From contig WKLE02001271.1 of NCBI GenBank assembly GCA_014885115.2, positions 1 through 24,393 of the forward strand: a stretch of 24,393 nt of DNA, given 5' to 3'. The notes under the pieces were generated by a model. It was given only the letters and a program-made list of their open reading frames with translations. It was not told the origin of the DNA and made no database searches. This DNA comes from Asterionellopsis glacialis (Eukaryota; Bacillariophyta; Plagiogrammaphyceae; Rhaphoneidales; Asterionellopsidaceae). Made by a program: the position numbers and the translations under genes. This document shows, one piece after another, positions 18,325 through 24,393 of the stretch (positions are counted from its first letter, which is position 1; the number at the start of each line of letters is the position of its first letter).

Positions 18325-21300
18325 CATGACACCAGCACCTAAACACTCCTCTTCCACCTCTCCCATCCCATCCATTGTTTGTCCTGATGGTTATGGCACA
18401 AAGAATAACAGCTATAAGAAAAAGAAGCAAAAAAAAGCAAGGTGATGGCTGTCTAACAAGAGAAAATTAAGGAACAAAAAAGGCTGGGAATGTATAAAGC
18501 CACCATTGAGGCAATCACTTTTTATGTCCTCAACCTCATGACCTTGAAAGCCACCTATTTCTTTTCATCATGGTCTACCAAAGCCTTCCCAACTAAACCT
18601 TGAGCAGTTTGTTACTAAAAAAACTGCAACTATAGTAGTAAATATTACTCAAACAAATATTTGACAATGGCTTAGAACTGATGATGCTGATTTTGAAAAC
18701 AACTCTCCTGATGGCCATCTACATTAAGCTACTTATCATTATTTTACTCATGGTGTCATGTATGCCCCACAGACTGTCACTGTCAACAAAGGAAAATCTG
18801 CTTGAATTGCTACTATTGATCAAATGTTGATTGCTGTATCTACACTACATCCAACTTTTGTCAATTATCTCCAAATTTATAAACAATGTCCACCAAAACC
18901 TTGTTTGCAACTTTTGGGCAAGGAATACATTCAACTTGCACATACTGTTGTAAAAAATACATATTGACACCACCTTGTGGATGAATCCTCAATTTCAAAA
19001 GATCATTTCAAAACATAATTATTTGGCAATGGCAATGGTAATAGCAATGGCAATGACTCAATTTGCATTAATTTTGGGAACAACACAACTATCACCCTTT
19101 GTTAGAAGGAAAAGTTCTAATAATGTGATACAATACTCATATTTGGGACTGCTGCCACACAATCTAACTATCATACCTGTCAAAACACAAGTCTAGATGT
19201 ATACTTCTTTTACCTCTAGCATGGGAGTTGCATGGCTGTCAATCTTCAACAACATCCATTGCTGAAAGTTTTGGGAAGGAGGTCAATGCAACTGCTGTGA
19301 AGGTTCCAACTAATGATAGTGCTGCTGACAATGATGCCATTTTACAAAGCTTAGCCTTAGTTGGCAAACCATTCCAAATCTTTCTTCAAAAGAAATAGGA
19401 TACATATCTATTAGCAATCATATCAATATATGGCAAATTCACATGTTTAACTGATCCCATTGTCACTCATGATGAACTGAATTGACTAGTGGATCTTGAT
19501 TTTGAAATATTACCCACTCAATGCTTTGCCATTATGCAGTTGTAGGGTTACAACTCAACCCAAAAGAGAAGAGTCCAAAGAGAACATCTAGTTCCCACAC
19601 AATGATCCTAGTCTCTCCAGAATTTGTCACAAAGATAACTTTGTATTTTGGGGGCTCACCAATGTGGCCTATATCATTTGGAACAAGTGGGTCTTCTCTT
19701 GCATATAATTTCCCAACATTCTTTGGACAATGCATTGGCATGAACACAATGTCTGGACATCCTCTATCCAAATTGTTGAAAGCAAATCTACTCTATCCTA
19801 AAGTAGTGACATCATTGAAGACTATGACTATCACAGTTCAACACGATACTGTTGCAGATTCATCTACTATTTATAATGTTGCATTCTGTGTGTATAACAA
19901 TTCACAACAAAATCAGCAGTTCAAATATCAACATTTTGGCAAATCATTAGAGTTCATGAAGAAGGGAACTGCTAGAATATATATCAACACATGGCAGGGT
20001 CTGTGGAAAAATATTGTATTACCTGATGAACATCCAGAAATAAAGTATGCTTTTGAGCAACTAACACCATCACCATATGATTTCCTGCCATATGCGGTCT
20101 GTAACAATACTTCTGACTTAATTGAGGACATCCTCACAAAAGGTGCCAAATTACAGTCATTAATTGACAACTTTCCTGAACCAACATCAACAGTCCCAGT
20201 TGATTTTAAGGGCAAACAGGTAATTAAATATATGCAACATCATGTCAAAGTATGCAATGAATTGAAAAATATACAATAATACTGTTCCCTCCCTGAAACG
20301 ATAATATCAGTTTTTGCCATAAAATGTTCAAAGATAATAATCATGGATTCAACATGAGGAAAAGTTTGTATAATGTCTGTAGTCTCCATGGATACTTCAA
20401 TTCTGCTTACAAATTCCATTGCACATTTGCCAAATTTCACATGGATGAAAAAGAATGTCCTGTAATCAAGATTATGTGCCTTCCAATTTCCAAAGAGGAT
20501 GAAACAACTGATGTTGGAACAGGTATATTAATCAACAAGTTCCTTAAGCAGGCCTGTTTACTTGTTGAAAATGTGAGTGTTGTTGAACCAAAGTTCATTG
20601 TTGCACCTGTTGCTAGTTCAAAATATTTGATCTTTACAGGAGATGGATTGTCACATTTACAATATTGTTAATTCAAAGAATTTGTTCTAAGAAAAGAAGT
20701 TACATTTACCAAACAACATGTGCAGTCCCTGCAAGTATTGAAAGCTCTTGATCAAGCAATTTTTTTAAAATGGGAATTTTCATGTGGAATGCTTTCACAC
20801 TTTGGGTCTTATATATACTTTATACTTTGTTCTTCAGTAGCTTCATACAACCAATCCTATTTGCCCTGTGTGTCAAACAAATTCACAGCATTAAAATCAA
20901 AAAATGTTATCAACAAGCTTCTAATTTGACAAACCAAATTGCCAAATCATGTGCACAACAAGTGTACAATGCATTCTTTCATGGGCACTTCATTTGGGAC
21001 AAGTCAGACTTAGAACAATATTCAAACCAACCTGACATATTGGCAGAAAAGATTACTGTTGACTTTTAAAAGTGGTTGGATACAAAAATAGAACAGTCAG
21101 AGGACAAAGTCTTTTGTGTGGTCTTAACTTTCTCAAGTTGGTAAATGGACATCAACTGTTCAAACATTGTGTTACTTTTGGTGACTCTGTATAGGTATAG
21201 CAAAGTACATATATTCAAAGTTCTGTACAGTGTGGGCCCTGCTCAGCAAGAGAGTACATTTGCAAAATGCACTGGTGCAACAGGAAGAACTTTCTGATAA

Positions 21301-21895
21301 GGCACCATATTGGTTGTTCCAAGCTATTCATTATAATCAAACTAGAAAATGAACAAAGGTACACAGAAGAATGGCAAAGAGTTTTTGAATGTTGCTCTAG
21401 ATTTCCCATAGAGATCTTTCAAGATGATTGGAAAAAGATGGCATTCAGAAAGTCCCTAGACTGATGGGAATGGCACTCAGTGAACATGCCATTAGCAAGG
21501 TGCTGCATAACACATGCTGGTGAGGAGTTTAACAAGAGACAGGATGTTGAATCATTTGATGCTTGGGTCACCAGGACACCTTCCATTGGTGCAAACAATC
21601 CTGGTTAGAAACTGGGAGCTAGCAAGGAATAAAAAAGGACTAATGAAAACCATTGAACTCATGTCACTTGATGAGGTATTGATCAAACAGACCAGACAAA
21701 ATTATAAAGTTAATCATATTTGGAATATGCTTAACAAAGTTACTATGATTTTATGAAACCTATTTAGGAACAGAATAGCAAAGATGAAGTACCCAATGAT
21801 ATAGAGATAGAACAGATGACACAAGATATGTTGTCATGAGCTATGGTGGCAAAGGACTCACTTGTTCCAACAAATCATCAAGAAACAAAAGATGA
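18325..21895 (+). pseudogene. Large decayed gene of the composite element, family unrecognised
   Basis: An ATG at 18325 (MTPAPKHSSSTSPIPSIV) opens about 3.5 kb of protein-like plus-strand sequence broken by many stops and frameshifts. A Gly-Asn repeat is encoded at about 19026-19056. The longest intact piece is 252 codons at 19521-20279, followed by 115 codons at 20324-20671 (VEPKFIVAPVASSKY, FTGDGLSHLQ) and about 99 codons at 20770-21069 (KCYQQASNLTNQIAKSCAQQ, FFHGHFIWDKSDLEQYSNQP). Later pieces include RYTEEWQRVFECCSRFPIEI (about 21358-21420) and SFDAWVTRT. The original product would have been about 1100 residues. The GDG motif followed by an alpha-rich region recalls uncharacterised transposase-like families such as DUF6589. 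That is only a guess, and I would not name it. Its place between the inverted ends suggests the composite's own transposase or a cargo gene. Confidence 0.45.
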
Positions 21896-21901
21896 CAATG
21901 G

Positions 21902-22107
21902 TGCACTATGCTGACAACAATATTGAAAATAGGGAAGTAAACTTGCTAGAAGTGAATAAATTATGAGCTATTTTAACTAGTCTCTAAAAACTCTTGACAA
22001 TCCACCAGTCCAATTCTGACACCTGTTTCTGTACCAAGTTTTACAGGCAAGAAGCTACTTAGAGTTTACATCCAGCAGGGTTTGCTTTCCTTATATAAAC
22101 CAAACAC
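21902..22107 (-). repeat. Ty3/gypsy LTR end, copy B
   Basis: Matches 7734 to about 7943 in the same orientation and ends at the same base (TGCACTATGCTGACAAC on the plus strand). A good TATA box, TTATATAAA, lies at 22091-22099 on the plus strand (TTTATATAA in element orientation). The LTR is joined directly to reverse-transcriptase sequence at about 22101-22108. The RNase H and integrase regions and the upstream part of the LTR are missing, which indicates an internal deletion. Confidence 0.65.
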
Positions 22108-23755
22108 TGCATTGACTTTGAGTCCTGCTTCTTGTAGCCCATGTATTACCTTATCCATTTTATTTAGATGATCTTCAAAATTGTTAGTTGTAAGCAGCAA
22201 AAGATTGTCAGTTTACACACATACAAATTCTAGTCCGCACATGAGCTTGCTCATTTTCTCTTGAAAAATGTCTTCTGAACTTGTGACACCCATAGGTAAT
22301 TGTTAATATTTGTATTTACCCCATTGTTGGATAATGGTACATAGCTTACTAGCATCCACATCTAGTTGTATGTGATAGTATCCCATATTAAGGTCAAGAC
22401 ACAATGCATATGAGAAAGCTTTGAGCTTCACAAGTAATCCCTGAATATGCAGAATCAGGATTGGATATCATACTATGCATTCATTGAATTTCCAGAAATC
22501 AGAAATAAACCTGATAGTATTGTTTTTCTTAGGACAAGGGAAGCTTGGAGCTGCCCATTCTGACCTACCAGGTATTGGCTTTGTGTAGTACCTCAATATG
22601 TACCTGGTACCAGTTGTTCTACTTGTTCTCTGAGTAGCTTGTCATATATTTGTGGTACTGGATATGGATAGGCCTTGCCATGATATGGTTTTGAGCCTTC
22701 CTAAAGCTCTATACTTACTGGATTGATGTTCCACATGCATACCAAAGGTACTATCAAACAGTGGTTTATATTTCTTCAGTAGTGCATTTAGGGCTTTTCT
22801 GTCCTTTGGAGGGAGATGTGAACACATGTCTGTTACTTCTTTGTCGAGATCTGCCTTGTTGTATGTGGCAGCTAGTATCCTGTTCATGCAAGCTGTAGCA
22901 TCATGCACTTGTATAGGTTCAGTAAGCTCCTGTAGCATACTCTACAATTCCTCTATCTCATCATCAGTTGAAAGTTGGGACATCTGCATCTTCCCAAATC
23001 ATTATACACTGTTTATAGTCAAGTATCATACCTAGTTCTTCTAGGAGCTCACAGCTGATCATCATATTATACGACTGTGAACCTTAGGTCTCATCAACAT
23101 GACATTCCCATTCAATAGCCTTTCAGTCATCAAATTTGGGCAACTTAAATATTGCAAGGACCTTTTGATTGATTGGAAAATCCCCGCCTTTGGTTTTTCA
23201 AAGTATCCTAGGTGCAGGTTTACATTTAAGCTTTTTGGTAAACTTTTTGTTTACTATGGTAGCAGAAGTGCCTGAATCTAGAAGTACTTTAAGTGCCTTC
23301 ATTTTTGGCCTGTGTACTTTTTGCACTAATAGTATTAGGGCAATGGTAATGGGATGGGTATATCTGGTTTTAAGCTCTTTCTTAGGGCTGTGTAAGTCCT
23401 TAAAAGTATTGCAGGAAAAAGTATTAGTCAGAGAATAGTTATGTGAATTGCTTTCTATGTTATCTACTACAGGGTATTATCTCATTCATCCATATTAGCA
23501 ATATTAAAAGTCTCAAAGTTACAGTTGTAGCATTTTTTACATCCCTATCTTCAAACTCAGAATCTGAGCCAGAAACTTCTTGTTTACACTTGTTCTTACC
23601 AGAAAAATCCTTAGTTAATAATATCTTGACCTGGCATGCAATCACATTCAGTTCCTGCTTGCTGTACTTGTTGAAATGATGGCACTTGTACTTAGGCTGT
23701 TCTTGCTGACCATCTTTCTGATGGTCATTGATGTACTTGTCCAGAGCATGACATT
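22108..23755 (-). pseudogene. Ty3/gypsy gag-protease-reverse transcriptase remnant
   Basis: Read on the minus strand from high to low coordinates in several frames. A Gag-like piece, CHALDKYINDHQKDGQQ (about 23755-23700), comes first. The retroviral aspartic protease follows, with LLDSGTSATIV (active site at 23261-23278) and YNMMISCELLEELGMILDY (about 23070-23015). A linker (ORF 22938-22642) contains LKKYKPLFDSTFG. The reverse transcriptase has SEWAAPSFPCPKKNNTIRFI (about 22570-22510), LDLNMGYYHIQLDVDASKLC, LPMGVTSSEDIFQEKM and AGLKVNA (ends at 22108). The catalytic box expected as YIDD reads stop-TDN at about 22203-22220, so the enzyme is dead. RNase H and integrase are absent. The start of gag and a 5' LTR are not found before the composite's right end at about 23961. 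Confidence 0.85.
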
Positions 23756-23960
23756 TGCTAGTCTCTTGTTAAACAAAGTATCCATAGTAACTGAGGCAAT
23801 TAGCTTGGAACGGTGATCGATATCGTTATCATTGATATCAGTTGAGATCAACAATGCTTATTGGAGGGATCGGTGGATGTGGTAGATGTGCAGGATGCCA
23901 TGGTTGAAATGGTGTCATGGATGATGGTGTGTTGATGTGCTACTGTACAAAATTAAAAAA

Positions 23961-24007
23961 AGGAAAGAGCTAGGTGGAAACAAAGTGGTGCTGTGAGTAG
24001 GGGTCTC
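23961..24007 (-). repeat. Inner inverted-repeat block, right end of the composite
   Basis: Inverted partner of 18201-18250. It directly follows the last recognisable retrotransposon sequence. Its distal part, GAGTAGGGGTCTCATGGGTTT (23995-24015), is also inverted at 24172-24192. Confidence 0.85.
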
Positions 24008-24192
24008 ATGGGTTTCACCCTTTCGATTCTTAGTATCTGTTTCTCTGTACTTTATTTATATAAATATATATATATAAATATATATATATATAATCAAGAA
24101 TAAAAATATAACATATAAAACTCAACGCACGAAAAAGCTATCCTTAGTCTTGTTTTCTCACTCCCCCCGAAAAACCCATGAGACCCCTGCTC
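23995..24192. repeat. Foldback block with 21-bp arms at the right end of the composite
   Basis: GAGTAGGGGTCTCATGGGTT at 23995 and the reverse complement of 24172-24192 are identical over 21 bases except one T/C difference. The arms enclose about 156 bases including an AT microsatellite. A related but shorter arm pair (GAGYAGGGGTC) bounds the left block at 18023-18217. Confidence 0.85.
24049..24093. repeat. AT microsatellite
   Basis: A nearly pure A/T stretch with TATATATATA runs and TATAAATA interruptions, inside the foldback block at the right end of the composite. It has no counterpart in the left block. Confidence 0.9.
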
Positions 24193-24210
24193 AGGGGTGT
24201 GGTGGCGTAA

Positions 24211-24393
24211 CTTTGTTTTCTGGAATGAATAAATAGCCCTAACCTCCGTCAACTCAAAAATACATACGAAAAAAATGATCCAACGCCCCAAATAGGTAGA
24301 TGTGAGAGGGAAAAAAAGATACTAAGTTCAGGGCGTTTTTCCGGTCTCGTATATAGAAAAAATTCATTTTTCCGCACGGGTACATGAGGACGT
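24211..24393. other. Flanking sequence without recognisable features
   Basis: AT-rich DNA beyond the composite's right end, running to the window edge. No gene, repeat family or motif is recognised, though it may be the upstream or downstream region of a gene outside the window. Confidence 0.4.

Larger units (their letters stand above)
17245..24210. mobile_element. Composite element with long, patterned inverted ends
   Basis: The two ends match in inverted orientation, in two separated blocks. The outer block is CCCCTGAGCAGGGGTC, at 17268-17275 plus 18021-18033 on the left (split by a MITE) and 24182-24197 on the right, with flanking GTTAC at about 17245 and 24206-24210. The inner block is TGAGACCCCTACTCACAGCAC followed by CTTTGTTTCCACC, at 18202-18250 on the left and 23961-24007 on the right, about 43 of 48 positions identical. 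The roughly 170 bases between blocks do not match. Spacing and order are the same at both ends. Inside are a decayed plus-strand gene (18325-21895) and a Ty3/gypsy remnant. I cannot define a target duplication, so the exact limits are uncertain. Length without the MITE is about 6.2 kb. The transposon superfamily is not recognised. Confidence 0.6.

Noticed and set aside
22826..23679. Plus-strand open frames opposite the retrotransposon remnant
   Set aside because: Minus-strand frames match protease and reverse transcriptase motifs. The plus-strand frames are antisense shadows.
21902..23961. Idea that the inverted-repeat composite carries Ty3-like gag-pol as its own cargo (a Ginger- or Polinton-like hybrid)
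   Set aside because: The repeat shared with the other copy ends in the canonical LTR CA and contains a TATA box in the right place, so an ordinary retrotransposon inserted and then deleted explains the data better.

Overview
The window is nuclear eukaryotic DNA, most likely from a diatom or a close stramenopile relative. Four large intact genes read through without introns. They encode two TM9SF/nonaspanin membrane proteins, an MFAP1-type spliceosome protein, and a membrane-anchored beta-propeller protein of a type I associate with diatoms. Intergenic DNA is AT-leaning with GTAC-rich palindromes, microsatellites and degenerate transposons. The integrase motif NPQANSIIERIHQ resembles Ty3/gypsy elements that I associate with diatom genomes. 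The group assignment rests on recognition without a database search, so it is moderate.

Layout. 1-421: upstream region of the first gene. 422-2569 (+) and 3495-5663 (-): two convergent TM9SF paralogs with signal peptides, a shared basic N-terminal insert and C-terminal KID/KVD tails. 5664-6598: upstream region of the second paralog, with GTAC palindromes and a GCAC microsatellite. 6599-10441: a transposon graveyard. It holds a decayed plus-strand gene, an old Ty3/gypsy remnant on the minus strand (LTR 3' end at 7734, integrase up to about 8935), and an 85-bp inverted duplication (9056-9143 and 10348-10432). 10788-14747 (+): a 1319-residue protein with a disordered half, one membrane span and seven propeller repeats. 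14969-16891 (-): MFAP1, convergent with it.

17245-24210: a second mobile-element complex. A composite of about 7 kb has matching inverted ends built around the palindrome CCCCTGAGCAGGGG. A 745-bp MITE-like element (17276-18020, 5-bp duplication CTGAG) sits inside the left copy of that palindrome. The uninterrupted right copy shows the pre-insertion sequence. Inside the composite lie a badly decayed plus-strand gene (about 18325-21895) and a second minus-strand Ty3/gypsy remnant (LTR end, RT, protease, part of gag; 21902-23755) whose RT catalytic box is destroyed.

The intact genes are housekeeping-type: secretory-pathway cargo sorting, splicing, and a probable surface protein. I see no evidence that they act together. 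The most unusual features are the nested inverted-repeat element, its unclassified decayed gene, the bZIP-type sites in the retrotransposon LTR, and the cysteine-to-arginine inverted duplication. I found no tRNA, rRNA or CRISPR array.
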